37,758 bases of DNA, from positions 1 through 37,758 of the forward strand of contig JBDRLU010000035.1 in the NCBI GenBank assembly GCA_043812795.1, given 5' to 3'. How positions within the stretch are numbered: the first letter of the stretch is position 1; each line of letters begins with the position of its first letter. The notes under the pieces were generated by a model. The model made no database searches. It saw nothing but the letters and a program-made list of their open reading frames with translations, and had not been told where the DNA came from. The translations under genes were made by a program, and so were the position numbers. The DNA is from JBDRLU01 sp043812795. GTDB taxonomy: Bacteria > Chloroflexota > Dehalococcoidia > Dehalococcoidales > UBA2162. Shown piece by piece: positions 7,560-16,377 of this stretch.

Positions 7560-8072
7560 ATGGAAGGTCTATTTTCCGGCTTGGGCATTAATTTGCCCAG
7601 TTTACTAGCCCAACTGGTGAATTTCCTCATTCTCTTTGGGGTTATCTATCTGTTTGGCCGCAAGCGTATTCTGCGGCTGCTTGATGAGCGTTCCGGGAAA
7701 GTTAGAGAAAGTATGGAGCAGGCTGAAGCTGTGAAACAACAGTTAGCTAATTCCGAAGAAGAGGCCAGGAAACGTATCGAGGCGGCGAGCAAGGAAGGCC
7801 AGGACATAATTGCCCGGGCTACCCGCACCGGTGAGGAAATGCGGCAGAAAGCACAGCAGGATGCCCGCCAGGAAGGCGAGACGCTTATTAACCGGGCAAA
7901 ATCGGAGATTCAGCGGGAACGGGACGAGGCGGTAACGCAATTACGCGGAGAGTTCGCCGATTTAGCCATACAGGCCGCTGAGAAAGTCATTGAACGCTCG
8001 CTGGACAAGCAAGCGCACCGCCAGCTTATTGATAAGGTGCTGGAAGAAGCCGACACGTTGAAGAAGGGGTAA
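7560..8072 (+). CDS. atpF: ATP synthase F0 subunit b
   Basis: Peripheral stalk subunit that holds F1 against rotation. The 170-residue protein has one N-terminal membrane helix (about 11-32, SLLAQLVNFLILFGVIYLF) followed by a long charged coiled coil (about 40-165) rich in Glu, Arg, Lys and Ala. Only one b gene is present, so the stalk is probably a b2 homodimer. GGAGG (7548-7552) lies 7 bases before the ATG. It is followed by atpH after 23 bases. Confidence 0.94.
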   Translation: MEGLFSGLGINLPSLLAQLVNFLILFGVIYLFGRKRILRLLDERSGKVRESMEQAEAVKQQLANSEEEARKRIEAASKEGQDIIARATRTGEEMRQKAQQDARQEGETLINRAKSEIQRERDEAVTQLRGEFADLAIQAAEKVIERSLDKQAHRQLIDKVLEEADTLKKG

Positions 8073-8095
8073 CTCGTTCTACCTGAGGAGACACT

Positions 8096-8635
8096 ATGGC
8101 GAGAAAGGCCTACGCCAAACGTTATGCCGAGGCAATCTTTCAGATTGCCTTCGAGAAAAAAGAATTAGACAGATGGCAGACTGACTTGAATAAGATAGCC
8201 AGCCTGACTGAAGATATGGGCCTCGTTGCTTTGCTGGAGAACCCGAAGCTTCCTTTTGATAATAAAGCGAAAATACTCGCCGAACAGCTTCATGATATAA
8301 ATCCGTTGGCCCTTAACTTACTTTATTTACTGGTGACCGGCCGCCGGGTGAGCCTGGGCGGTGAGATTGAACGTGAATACCAGCGCTTATTTAATAGCCA
8401 TCAGGGTATCGAGCTGGCGGAAGTATCCACGGCCGTTCCTCTCGATGAAAAAGACAAGGAGGAACTGACGGGACGTCTCAGTACGCTGGCGACGAAGAAG
8501 GTCGTTATTGAAGCTGAGGTCAATCCCAGCCTCGTCGGTGGGATTGTAGCCAGAATCGGCGGTAAGCTGCTCGATGCCAGTACGCGTACTCGACTCGAAG
8601 CTTTAAAGAGAGAATTGAGCGGGATGAAGCGGTAA
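8096..8635 (+). CDS. atpH: ATP synthase F1 subunit delta
   Basis: Links the top of F1 to the b stalk. The 179-residue protein has the typical N-terminal helical bundle beginning RKAYAKRYAEAIFQIA and a C-terminal domain with EVNPSLVGGIVARIGGKLLDAS, the most conserved part of the family, ending in a basic helix. GAGGAG (8085-8090) precedes the ATG at 5-base spacing. Length matches the family. Confidence 0.94.
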   Translation: MARKAYAKRYAEAIFQIAFEKKELDRWQTDLNKIASLTEDMGLVALLENPKLPFDNKAKILAEQLHDINPLALNLLYLLVTGRRVSLGGEIEREYQRLFNSHQGIELAEVSTAVPLDEKDKEELTGRLSTLATKKVVIEAEVNPSLVGGIVARIGGKLLDASTRTRLEALKRELSGMKR

Positions 8636-8668
8636 ACAGGGACTAATTTAGAAGGTGAGGGAGATACG

Positions 8669-10180
8669 ATGACAACTAGAGGGCAGGATATCGTTTCGAT
8701 TATCAAACAGCAGATTGAACAATTCGGTCTGCCGGCGACACTGGTGGACGTGGGCACGGTCGTCGAAATAGGTGATGGCATTGCTCACATTCATGGACTG
8801 GCGGCTGCTAAATATAACGAATTGCTTGAGTTTCCTAAGGGCGTAATCGGTATTGCCATGAACCTTGAGGAAGACAGCGTTGCCGCCATGATTATGGGCG
8901 ACTACTCGGGTATTAAGGAAGGCGACGAGGTAAAATGCACCGGCCGTATTGCTGAGGTAATGGTAGGGAACAGTCTTATCGGCCGCGTGGTTGACCCTCT
9001 GGGGCGCCCGCTGGATGGAAAAGGACCGATAAAGAGTGACAAGAGCCGGCCGATCGAACGTATTGCCCCTCACGTGGCCATGCGCGCGCCGGTAAACGTC
9101 CCGGTACAGACCGGTATCAAAGCTATCGATAGCCTGATTCCTATCGGGCGTGGCCAGCGTGAGCTTATTATTGGCGACCGCTCTACCGGCAAGACCACTC
9201 TTACGGTTGATACCATCATCAACCAGAAAGGCGGCGATTTAATCTGCGTTTATGTCGCTATCGGTCAGAAGACGTCCAAAGTAGCCCGCCTGGTGGGTAC
9301 TCTGGAGCAATACGGGGCGATGGACCACACGATTGTGGTTGTTGCCAGCGCTTCCGATTCCGTGGCTTTGCAGTACCTGGCCCCTTATGCCGGATGTGCC
9401 ATCGGGGAAGATTTTATGGAGCAGGGGAAAGATGCCCTGGTTATTTATGACGACCTGTCCAAGCATGCCTGGGCGTACCGCCAGCTTTCACTTCTGCTGC
9501 GCCGGCCGCCTGGCCGTGAAGCCTATCCCGGCGACGTCTTTTATTTGCACAGCCGTCTGCTGGAGCGTGCCGCCAAGATGGATAAACAATACGGAGGCGG
9601 TTCACTTACTGCCCTGCCGATTATTGAAACACAGGCGGGTGACTTTTCCGCTTATATTCCGACTAATGTCGTTTCGATTACCGACGGGCAGATTTATCTG
9701 GAGGCGGACCTGTTTAATGCCGGGCAGCGGCCGGCCCTTAATGTCGGCTTATCGGTATCCCGCGTCGGTAGTTCGGCACAGACGAAAGCGATGAAACAGG
9801 TAGCCGGCCGGCTCAGAATCGAACTCGCCCAGTTCCGTGAACTGGCGGCCTTTGCACAGTTCGGTACCTCCGAGCTCGACCAAGCAACGCGGGACCAGCT
9901 TGAGCGCGGGCGGCGCATCACCGAAGTCCTGAAGCAAATACAATATAGCCCGGTGCCGCTGGAAAAGCAGGTTATGATTTTGTATGCTGCGGTCAATGGC
10001 TATCTGGCCGATGTGCCGATGGACAAAGTAAGTGCTTTTGAGACGAGTTTCCATAGCTTTATGGAAGCTAATCATGCTGATATCGGCAAGTCCATCGCTA
10101 CCAGTAAAGAATTGGCTGCTCCAATCGAAGAAGCTCTCAAGGCAGCTATTTTAGAGTTTAAGAAAACAATGAAGTTTTAA
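8669..10180 (+). CDS. atpA: ATP synthase F1 subunit alpha
   Basis: Non-catalytic nucleotide-binding subunit of the alpha3beta3 head. The 503-residue protein contains the P-loop GDRSTGKT (169-176), preceded by IPIGRGQRELIIG, and the LSVSRVGSSAQTKAMKQVAG segment carrying the arginine finger that reaches the neighbouring beta site. Length and domain order (N-terminal barrel, nucleotide-binding core, C-terminal helical domain) are normal. A GGTGAGG ribosome site lies upstream. The TAA at 10178-10180 is immediately followed by the ribosome site of atpG. Confidence 0.97.
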   Translation: MTTRGQDIVSIIKQQIEQFGLPATLVDVGTVVEIGDGIAHIHGLAAAKYNELLEFPKGVIGIAMNLEEDSVAAMIMGDYSGIKEGDEVKCTGRIAEVMVGNSLIGRVVDPLGRPLDGKGPIKSDKSRPIERIAPHVAMRAPVNVPVQTGIKAIDSLIPIGRGQRELIIGDRSTGKTTLTVDTIINQKGGDLICVYVAIGQKTSKVARLVGTLEQYGAMDHTIVVVASASDSVALQYLAPYAGCAIGEDFMEQGKDALVIYDDLSKHAWAYRQLSLLLRRPPGREAYPGDVFYLHSRLLERAAKMDKQYGGGSLTALPIIETQAGDFSAYIPTNVVSITDGQIYLEADLFNAGQRPALNVGLSVSRVGSSAQTKAMKQVAGRLRIELAQFRELAAFAQFGTSELDQATRDQLERGRRITEVLKQIQYSPVPLEKQVMILYAAVNGYLADVPMDKVSAFETSFHSFMEANHADIGKSIATSKELAAPIEEALKAAILEFKKTMKF

Positions 10181-10194
10181 GGTGGTGAGTTCAT

Positions 10195-11049
10195 CTGGCT
10201 AATATTCGTCTAATCCGTGAAAGAATACGGGGCGTACAGAACATCTCCAAGATTACCCGTGCTATGGAGATGATTGCCACTTTGAAAATGAGACGGGCAC
10301 AGGAGCGTGGTCTGGCCGGGCGTCCCTATTCGGAGAAAATCCGTCAGGTGATTGCCGACCTGGCTGCTTTACAGAACACCGGACAGTTACATCCGTTGCT
10401 TCAGCGTCGTCCGGTGTCCAAAATTGCGGTCGTGCATATCATGCCCGACCGCGGTCTGTGTGGCGGACTGGTTTCCAATGCCAATCGCCGTGCCGGGAGT
10501 TTTATTCTGGAGCAAAGTGTACCGGTAACGCTCCTTTGCGTTGGTCGTAAGGGAATTGATTTCATGAGGCGGACCCGCCGGGAGATTCGAGCGGAGTTTA
10601 CCGCCCTCGGCGACCGCCCGAGTTTACTGGAGACTTTGCCCATATCACGAATTATTATCGAAGACTATACCGACGGCGTCATTGACGCCGCCTATTTATC
10701 CTATAGCCAGTTTGTTTCTACCATAATGCAAAAACCGGTGGTCATACCTATTTTACCGGTGGAACCGGCTCAAATCACCCGGGCCCAGAACGTGGACTAC
10801 CTCTACGAGCCAAGTCCGGATGTGGTGCTGGCCGGTCTCTTACCGCGATACGTTGAAATGCAGATTTATCATGCTATTCTGGAGTCTATCGCCAGCGAGC
10901 AATCAGCCCGCATGGTGGCCATGCGTAATGCCACCGACAATTCCAAGGAGCTGATTGATGAGCTAACCCTGATGTATAACAAAGCCCGCCAGGAGTCAAT
11001 TACCAAAGAACTTCTCGATATCACTGGCGGCGTTGCGGCTCTGGCTTAA
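10195..11049 (+). CDS. atpG: ATP synthase F1 subunit gamma, apparent CTG start
   Basis: Central rotor shaft. The conserved N-terminus reads ANIRLIRERIRGVQNISKITRAMEM from 10198 onward. The preceding codon, where family members have Met, is CTG (10195-10197). An in-frame TGA at 10186-10188 excludes any upstream start, and the next in-frame ATG (10264) would delete about 23 residues of the first helix that contacts beta. AAGGTGG (10179-10185) lies 9 bases before the CTG. With this start the protein is 284 residues. Other hallmarks are DRGLCGGL and the C-terminal SEQSARMVAMRNATDN helix. CTG initiation is rare, so a one-base ATG-to-CTG error is an alternative. Confidence 0.93.
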   Translation: MANIRLIRERIRGVQNISKITRAMEMIATLKMRRAQERGLAGRPYSEKIRQVIADLAALQNTGQLHPLLQRRPVSKIAVVHIMPDRGLCGGLVSNANRRAGSFILEQSVPVTLLCVGRKGIDFMRRTRREIRAEFTALGDRPSLLETLPISRIIIEDYTDGVIDAAYLSYSQFVSTIMQKPVVIPILPVEPAQITRAQNVDYLYEPSPDVVLAGLLPRYVEMQIYHAILESIASEQSARMVAMRNATDNSKELIDELTLMYNKARQESITKELLDITGGVAALA

Positions 11050-11064
11050 TGAGAGGAGATACTT

Positions 11065-12459
11065 ATGGCAAAAGGTAAAGTAACCCAGGTAATCGGAACG
11101 GTCGTTGATATCGAGTTTCCCCCGGATGGCCTACCGAATCTTTTCAACGCTATTGAAATTACCCGTGACGGTACTAAGATAGTCCTTGAGGTACAGGAAC
11201 ATATCGGTAACAACTGGGTGCGGTGCCTCGCCTTCTCTCCGACCGAAGGTCTGGAACGGGGCGTTGAAGTTGTGGATACCGGGGCACCGCTTTCGGTGCC
11301 GGTCGGGCGGTCGACTCTGGGACGTCTATTCAACGTGCTGGGCGAGCCGCTCGATAGCCTCGGTGAAGTTAAGGCCGAACAGCGCTGGCCGATACACCGT
11401 CCGCCACCAGCCCTTGACGAGCAGACCACGACTACCGAAATGTTAGAGACAGGTCTCAAAGTTATTGACCTGATTACTCCATTCGCGAAGGGTGGTAAGG
11501 TGGGTGCTTACGGAGGCGCTGGTGTGGGCAAGACCGTGGTTATCATGGAGCTTATCCGCAATATCGCCACCGAGCACGGTGGTTTTTCTGTCTTCGCCGG
11601 TATCGGTGAACGGTCCCGCGAGGGTAACGACCTCTGGCGCGATATGAAATCTTCGGGCGTCATCGAGAAAACAACGCTGGTTTTTGGTCAGATGAATGAG
11701 CCCCCCGCTGTGCGACTGCGCATCGGTCTGACCGGCCTGACCATGGCCGAATATTTCCGTGACATCGAAAACCAGGACGTGTTACTGTTTATCGATAATA
11801 TTTACCGCTATACCCTGGCTGGCATGGAAGTTTCCGCTCTACTCGGCCGTATGCCTTCGGCAGTGGGTTATCAGCCGACACTGGCTACCGAGGTCGGCGA
11901 ACTCGAGGAGCGGATTACCTCGACGAAGAAAGGTTCCATTACTTCCTTCCAGGCAGTCTATGTCCCGGCCGATGATTATACCGACCCCGGAGTGGCAACT
12001 ACCTTCGGCCACCTCGATGCGGTAATTGCTCTGGAAAGGTCGCTAGCCGAACAAAGTCTTTATCCGGCGGTCGACCCACTGGCCTCGACTTCACGTATTC
12101 TTACCCCTGAGGTGGTCGGCGAGGACCATTATCGGGCCGCCCGTGGCGTGCAGCAGGTCTTGCAGCGTTATAAGGACCTCCAGGACGTTATCGCCATTCT
12201 TGGTATCGAAGAGCTGAGTGAAGAAGATAAGGTCATCGTCGCCCGGGCACGTAAAATCCAGCGGTTCCTGTCACAGCCGATGTTCGTCAGTGAAGTATTT
12301 ACCGGCCGGGCCGGAAAATACGTGCCGATAGCGGAAACAGTGCGTGGCTTTAACGAGATTCTCGAAGGTAAATACGATAACTTGCCCGAGCAGGCCTTCT
12401 TTATGGTGGGTACCATTGAAGAGGCTGTGGAGCAAGCGAAACAGTTAGGGAGCAAGTAA
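11065..12459 (+). CDS. atpD: ATP synthase F1 subunit beta
   Basis: Catalytic subunit. The 464-residue protein carries the P-loop GGAGVGKT (150-157), the catalytic glutamate E182 in GIGERSREGNDL, the Walker B strand LLFIDN (240-245) and SALLGRMPSAVGYQPTLA. The AGAVLG-like anomalies sometimes seen in divergent N-ATPases are absent; it reads as a standard F-type beta. The start ATG follows GAGGAG. The TAA overlaps the ATG of atpC by one base (TAATG), so the two are probably translationally coupled. Confidence 0.97.
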   Translation: MAKGKVTQVIGTVVDIEFPPDGLPNLFNAIEITRDGTKIVLEVQEHIGNNWVRCLAFSPTEGLERGVEVVDTGAPLSVPVGRSTLGRLFNVLGEPLDSLGEVKAEQRWPIHRPPPALDEQTTTTEMLETGLKVIDLITPFAKGGKVGAYGGAGVGKTVVIMELIRNIATEHGGFSVFAGIGERSREGNDLWRDMKSSGVIEKTTLVFGQMNEPPAVRLRIGLTGLTMAEYFRDIENQDVLLFIDNIYRYTLAGMEVSALLGRMPSAVGYQPTLATEVGELEERITSTKKGSITSFQAVYVPADDYTDPGVATTFGHLDAVIALERSLAEQSLYPAVDPLASTSRILTPEVVGEDHYRAARGVQQVLQRYKDLQDVIAILGIEELSEEDKVIVARARKIQRFLSQPMFVSEVFTGRAGKYVPIAETVRGFNEILEGKYDNLPEQAFFMVGTIEEAVEQAKQLGSK

Positions 12460-12890
12460 TGTCGCCGGTAAGACTCGATATTGTCACTGCGGAACGCGTC
12501 GTCTTTTCTGACGATGTGGACGCAGTTGTCGCGCCGGGTATCGAGGGGCAACTGGGTGTCCTGCCCCATCATACCCCGTTAATGACCATCCTGCAGATTG
12601 GTGAATTACGAGTGAAGAAAGGCACGGAGGAGTTCTCCATGGCAATTGCGGGTGGCTTTCTCGAGGTACGCCCCGACCGTGTCATTATTCTAGCCGATGC
12701 TGCCGAGAGGTCCGAGGAAATTGACTTAGCCCGGGCCGAAGCGGCCAAGCGCCGGGCGGAAGAAAGATTAAGCCACCGTGTTACGGCGGCGGAAGTGGAT
12801 GAAGCTGAAGCCGCCCTTCGTCGTGCGTTAGTCCGCCTTAAAGTAGCCGAGAGAGGCGGGCGCAGGCGGCGGAGAACTCCTGGAACATAA
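12459..12890 (+). CDS. atpC: ATP synthase F1 subunit epsilon
   Basis: Rotor subunit and inhibitor of ATP hydrolysis. The 143-residue protein has the N-terminal beta-sandwich (VAPGIEGQLGVLPHHTPLMT, about 24-43, and AIAGGFLEVRPDRVIILAD) and a C-terminal helical hairpin (about 85-135). The tail is strongly basic (GGRRRRRTPGT), an unusual extension. It is the last gene of the operon. A 49-base gap then separates it from the convergent propeller gene, without a clear terminator hairpin. Confidence 0.94.
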   Translation: MSPVRLDIVTAERVVFSDDVDAVVAPGIEGQLGVLPHHTPLMTILQIGELRVKKGTEEFSMAIAGGFLEVRPDRVIILADAAERSEEIDLARAEAAKRRAEERLSHRVTAAEVDEAEAALRRALVRLKVAERGGRRRRRTPGT

Positions 12891-12939
12891 GATTAACTGA
12901 TGGCTTTCCGTTTTCCGCGGATATCACCATTTAGTTTCG

Positions 12940-14376
12940 CTACTTAATAGCGTAGAGTTTCCCATCGTGTGAACCGATATACACTGTGCCGTCGACCACG
13001 GCGGGCGACGAAGTGATTCTATCCCCGGTGGCGACTTGCCAGAGCTCCTTCCCTGTGGCCGCCTCTACTGCGTACAGGTGGCCGTCTTCACTACCGACGA
13101 CGACCGTGCTACCGGCAAGCGCCGGCGTCGAGCTAACCCTGCCCTTTGCGGTAAACTCCCAGAGTCGCTGGTGGCTCTGGCTATCGATGGCGAGTAGTTT
13201 ATTACCCGACCCGATATATAAAACACCATCGCCGATTACCGGAGATGAAACAGGCGGTGCGTTCAGGTCGAGTGCCCATAAATAACCAGACTGTAGAGGG
13301 GGAAAAGGTATCGGCCAACCCATGGCCCACACCTGCACCCAGAAAGGGCGAATATCGTGTTCCCACGGCTTGCTTCGGGCACTGCCATCAATGGCGAATA
13401 AGGTCCCATCGGAGTTGGCGAAATAAATAGTCTCGCCGTCCACAGCCGGCGAGGTGAAGGTTGACTGATATGTCTTAAAGTGTAATCGTAATCTTCCGTT
13501 AAGGGCATCCAGGGCATAGAGAAATCCATCTCCCGAGCCAGCGTAGAGGATACCATTCGCTACTACTGGTGATGATACCACGGAGCCTTCGGTCTGGCGG
13601 TCCCATCGTTTTGTCCCTTTCAGTGCGTCCAGTGCACAAATATGGAAGTCATCCGTACCAAAATAAACGATGCCGTGCGCTACCGCTGGCGAGGACATCA
13701 CAGCGTATCTCGTCTTGAAATCCCAGATTTTTTCACCGGTCTGAGCATTGAGTGCGTATAGTTTACCGTCGTTCGAACCGAAGTAGACAATACCGTTAGC
13801 CACTGCTGGAGAAGATTCTACCCAGCTCCCGGTCTGGTAGTTCCACCGTTCCATACCCGTGGCAGCGTCTATGGCATAGAGTTTCCCATCCTGGGAACCG
13901 ACGTAAATAGTACCGGCAACCACCGCCGGTGATGAGTGAATAGAAGCTCCGGTAGCAAAAGCCCACTCCTGTACACCTTCAGGTAACACGTCTGATGTGG
14001 AACTGCCGGTGTGGGCCAGGTCATGGCGGAACATTGCCCATTCGGTCGGGGATGAGTTGGAATTTACTGATGCTTTTGGTTTGGACACTGTGTCAGTAAA
14101 GCCATAGAGAATGCCATAAACAACAGCGGCGGCGATGATGAGGGAGGTAAAGACTGTGACGAGTATCCTCATGGCCTTCCTGGAATTTAAGTGAGCAAGG
14201 CTGATGCCGGCCAGCCTTTCAGCTTGCTCTAACGAAATCGGTGGCATTGGCCGTAATATGGCGCCCCAGCAGTATTGACAGAATAATCTATCTGAGGGGT
14301 TGGGCTTATGGCAGATTGGGCAGATTATCCAGGCACCACTCTTGGCAGTGAATCCGGTCTTATTTTGCCGGTCCAC
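12940..14376 (-). CDS. Zinc-ribbon, membrane-anchored PQQ-like eight-repeat beta-propeller protein
   Basis: Unknown function. The 478-residue protein has three parts. An N-terminal zinc ribbon (C19, C22, C33, C36) should lie in the cytoplasm; one membrane helix (about 70-92) follows; and an outside domain (about 125-478) contains eight repeats of the pattern SSPAVxxGxVYxGSxDGKLYAIDAxTG, the signature of PQQ/BamB-like propellers. Between repeats five and six a Trp- and Pro-rich insert of about 40 residues (WVQVWAMGWPIPFPPL) interrupts the regularity. The GTG start follows AGGGAGG on the minus strand at 8-base spacing. It converges on the atp operon and is divergent from meaB. It could be a surface binding or assembly protein; no PQQ-enzyme active site is recognisable. 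Confidence 0.85.
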   Translation of the reverse strand: MDRQNKTGFTAKSGAWIICPICHKPNPSDRLFCQYCWGAILRPMPPISLEQAERLAGISLAHLNSRKAMRILVTVFTSLIIAAAVVYGILYGFTDTVSKPKASVNSNSSPTEWAMFRHDLAHTGSSTSDVLPEGVQEWAFATGASIHSSPAVVAGTIYVGSQDGKLYAIDAATGMERWNYQTGSWVESSPAVANGIVYFGSNDGKLYALNAQTGEKIWDFKTRYAVMSSPAVAHGIVYFGTDDFHICALDALKGTKRWDRQTEGSVVSSPVVANGILYAGSGDGFLYALDALNGRLRLHFKTYQSTFTSPAVDGETIYFANSDGTLFAIDGSARSKPWEHDIRPFWVQVWAMGWPIPFPPLQSGYLWALDLNAPPVSSPVIGDGVLYIGSGNKLLAIDSQSHQRLWEFTAKGRVSSTPALAGSTVVVGSEDGHLYAVEAATGKELWQVATGDRITSSPAVVDGTVYIGSHDGKLYAIK

Positions 14377-14485
14377 GTGACACTCTTCCTCCCTGTCCCA
14401 CAGGATATGATGTTTCTACCATTGTAATACACTTGATAGGTTTTTCAAAGTTATGGTAAGATAACTACCCTACACGTCGATTTCC

Positions 14486-14514
14486 TTGACACTATTTTGA
14501 AAAAATGATAGCCT
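14486..14514 (+). promoter_or_regulatory. Possible promoter for meaB
   Basis: TTGACA (14486-14491), 17 bases, TAGCCT (14509-14514). The -35 is consensus and the -10 is weak. The leader to the GTG at 14659 would be about 140 bases, long enough for regulation. Confidence 0.4.
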
Positions 14515-14534
14515 ATCCTTTGATATAGAATTCT

Positions 14535-14554
14535 CGCAGGGTTTAACCCCTGCG
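14535..14554 (+). other. Hairpin in the meaB leader
   Basis: CGCAGGG (14535-14541) pairs perfectly with CCCTGCG (14548-14554) around the loop TTTAAC. There is no T tract. It lies in the predicted 5' untranslated region of meaB. No cobalamin-riboswitch B12 box was recognised around it, so its role is unknown. Confidence 0.4.
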
Positions 14555-14658
14555 GTAATAAGCACTATCTCCAAGTAAGCAAGTCCGGGTGGGAGTGGTT
14601 ATAGGTTGTTGTTTGTATTATTATGTAAGCAAAAAGAAGCGAAATTCGGAGGTACTTT

Positions 14659-15597
14659 GTGGGCAATAGCAAGAATCCGTTGGAAGGAAATGTATTAGCC
14701 GTAGCCAGATTGATGAGGAGTATCGAAGACGAGGCGCCCGAGGCGGTTGCGGCGATGGAAGACGTCTATCATCATACTGGCCGTGCTTTTATCGTCGGGC
14801 TTACCGGCGTCCCTGGTGCCGGCAAAAGCTCGCTGATTGGTACCCTGATTCCTAATTTTCGCAAAAAGAATATGTCGGTCGGTGTTGTGGCGGTTGACCC
14901 GACCAGCCCGTTCACCGGCGGTGCCATACTGGGTGACCGGATTCGAATGCAAAACTACGGTATCGATAAAGAAGTATTTATTCGAAGTCTGGCGAGCCGG
15001 GGCTGGAAAGGTGGCTTGTCCAAAGCGACCGTGAATATCGTTCACGTTATGGATGCGATGGGCAAGGATATTATCTTTGTTGAATCGGTCGGTGCCGGGC
15101 AGAATGAGGTAGATATTGCCCGAGTGGCGGACACGACCCTGGTCCTGTTGATTCCTGGGATGGGTGATGAAATCCAGATGATGAAAGCCGGTATCCTGGA
15201 GGTGGCGGATATCTTCGTGGTCAACAAGGCTGACCGGGAAGGCGCGGATAACGTGAAAACGTGGTTGGAGGTCACTCTGGGTATGAAAAACTATCCCGCC
15301 GGAGTTTGGAAGCCGCGGGTAGTTATGACTGACGCACTCTCGGAGAGGGGCATTGACGAATTGGCTGATGCGATTTTGCAGCATAAGGACTTCCTGGTCG
15401 CCAGTGGCGAACTGGAGAAGCGGCGCAAGACACGAGCACGGCTCGAGCTCATGATGGCGGTTGAGTCCTATCTGAACGACTATATTTCTACGATGGACAA
15501 GGGCTATCTGGAAGGGCTGGTAGATAAGCTGGCCCAGCGGGAAATTCACCCGCGTTCGGCGGCTACAGAGATTATCAAGCCTTTTAAGGACTCTTAA
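14659..15597 (+). CDS. meaB: MeaB/ArgK-type G3E GTPase, acyl-CoA mutase chaperone
   Basis: Predicted to gate adenosylcobalamin loading into, and protect, a B12-dependent acyl-CoA mutase. The 312-residue protein shows the Walker A GVPGAGKSS (50-58), the Mg-binding region VDPTSPFTGGAILGDRIRM (79-97), FVESVGAGQNEVDIA (Walker B and switch) and NKAD as base-recognition motif. The C-terminus carries the dimerisation arm. GTG start with GGAGG (14648-14652) 6 bases upstream. It converges on the minus-strand mutase operon, with a shared terminator between them. Juxtaposition with two mutase subunits and a B12 subunit fixes its partner more firmly than sequence alone. Confidence 0.94.
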   Translation: MGNSKNPLEGNVLAVARLMRSIEDEAPEAVAAMEDVYHHTGRAFIVGLTGVPGAGKSSLIGTLIPNFRKKNMSVGVVAVDPTSPFTGGAILGDRIRMQNYGIDKEVFIRSLASRGWKGGLSKATVNIVHVMDAMGKDIIFVESVGAGQNEVDIARVADTTLVLLIPGMGDEIQMMKAGILEVADIFVVNKADREGADNVKTWLEVTLGMKNYPAGVWKPRVVMTDALSERGIDELADAILQHKDFLVASGELEKRRKTRARLELMMAVESYLNDYISTMDKGYLEGLVDKLAQREIHPRSAATEIIKPFKDS

Positions 15598-15629
15598 CCA
15601 ACCTGACTTTAGCATTACGGAAATAATAG

Positions 15630-15661
15630 AAAAATCACGCACTTTGAGTGCGTGATTTTTT
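15630..15661. terminator. Perfect bidirectional terminator between meaB and the mutase operon
   Basis: A 13-bp perfect stem, AAAAATCACGCAC (15630-15642) with GTGCGTGATTTTT (15648-15660) and loop TTTGA, flanked by A and T tracts. It can end both convergent transcripts. Confidence 0.9.
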
Positions 15662-15726
15662 GTTGCCAGCTTCAGGACCGCAGACGGCTGTTTCCGCTAC
15701 GGTGACCGGTTCAATGAAAAATTAAA

Positions 15727-16233
15727 TTAGCAGGCTGCGCCCGGCGCCGGCTTCTTGCGTGCTCGTGAGGTTGACACTTTTGCCTTGGTGGCAACACTCG
15801 ATTTCCGGGATGCGGCTGCGGCTACTTTCCCTTTGGCCCCAGTATTTTCCCGGATGAAGGCGGAGATGACTTTGATTGAGCTTCCCGGGCCGAAGACTTC
15901 TTTCACGCCTTTTGACTTCAAGAAGGGGATGTCACCCTCGGGAATAACGCCGCCACCGACAACAAGGATGTCACTGGCCCCGTTCTTCTTGAGGAGTTCG
16001 ACGACTCTGGGGAAAAGTGATTCATGCGAACCGGAAAGGCAGCTCAGCCCCACGACGTCAACGGCTTCCTGGAGAGCCGCTTGGCAAATCATCTCGGGTG
16101 TCTGGCGTATTCCGGTGTAAATAACCTCCATCCCCTCATCACGTAAGCCATAGGTCAATACCTTGGCACCCCGGTCATGCCCATCAAGTCCCGGCTTGGC
16201 AATTAAGACCCTGATTTTTTTTGCTTCTGGCAT
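15727..16233 (-). CDS. Cobalamin-binding subunit of acyl-CoA mutase, with basic C-terminal tail
   Basis: Carries the B12 cofactor for the mutase large subunits encoded just upstream. The 168-residue protein has the base-off/His-on motif D17-x-H19-x-x-G22 (LDGHDRGAKV), the SxL element S64-C-L66, and the GGG (93-95) that surrounds the nucleotide tail. The globular domain ends near residue 131. It is followed by an unusual tail of about 36 residues (133-168) made almost only of Ala, Lys, Arg, Ser and Thr, resembling histone-H1-like tails, ending in Cys. A strong AAAGGAGGAG ribosome site lies 6 bases from the ATG. It is the last gene of a three-gene unit, 144 bases after the second large subunit. 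Confidence 0.93.
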   Translation of the reverse strand: MPEAKKIRVLIAKPGLDGHDRGAKVLTYGLRDEGMEVIYTGIRQTPEMICQAALQEAVDVVGLSCLSGSHESLFPRVVELLKKNGASDILVVGGGVIPEGDIPFLKSKGVKEVFGPGSSIKVISAFIRENTGAKGKVAAAASRKSSVATKAKVSTSRARKKPAPGAAC

Positions 16234-16377
16234 TACTTTCTCCTCCTTTACCTGTAGCCCGATAGATTTACGTTCGTTATCACCACAAAGCGTTGCCTAT
16301 CTTCGCCAAATTGTAGCATAAGTTTTACTAATAGCCAAGGGGCAAGGTAGGCGATTTATCCCCATCCTCACCAGCGT

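Noticed and set aside
11803..11833. AtpD has IYRYTLAG where many ATP synthase beta subunits have IFRFTQAG; considered as an active-site anomaly.
   Set aside because: E. coli beta has the same YRYTLAG form, so it is normal variation.
14515..14658. Cobalamin riboswitch before meaB.
   Set aside because: The B12 box and the multi-stem core are not recognisable; only one small hairpin is present.
14695..15642. Long minus-strand open frame (315 codons) opposite meaB, and similar long antisense frames over the mutase genes (17032-17691, 18623-19327).
   Set aside because: They mirror codon structure of strongly supported genes, lack ribosome sites and show no known motifs.
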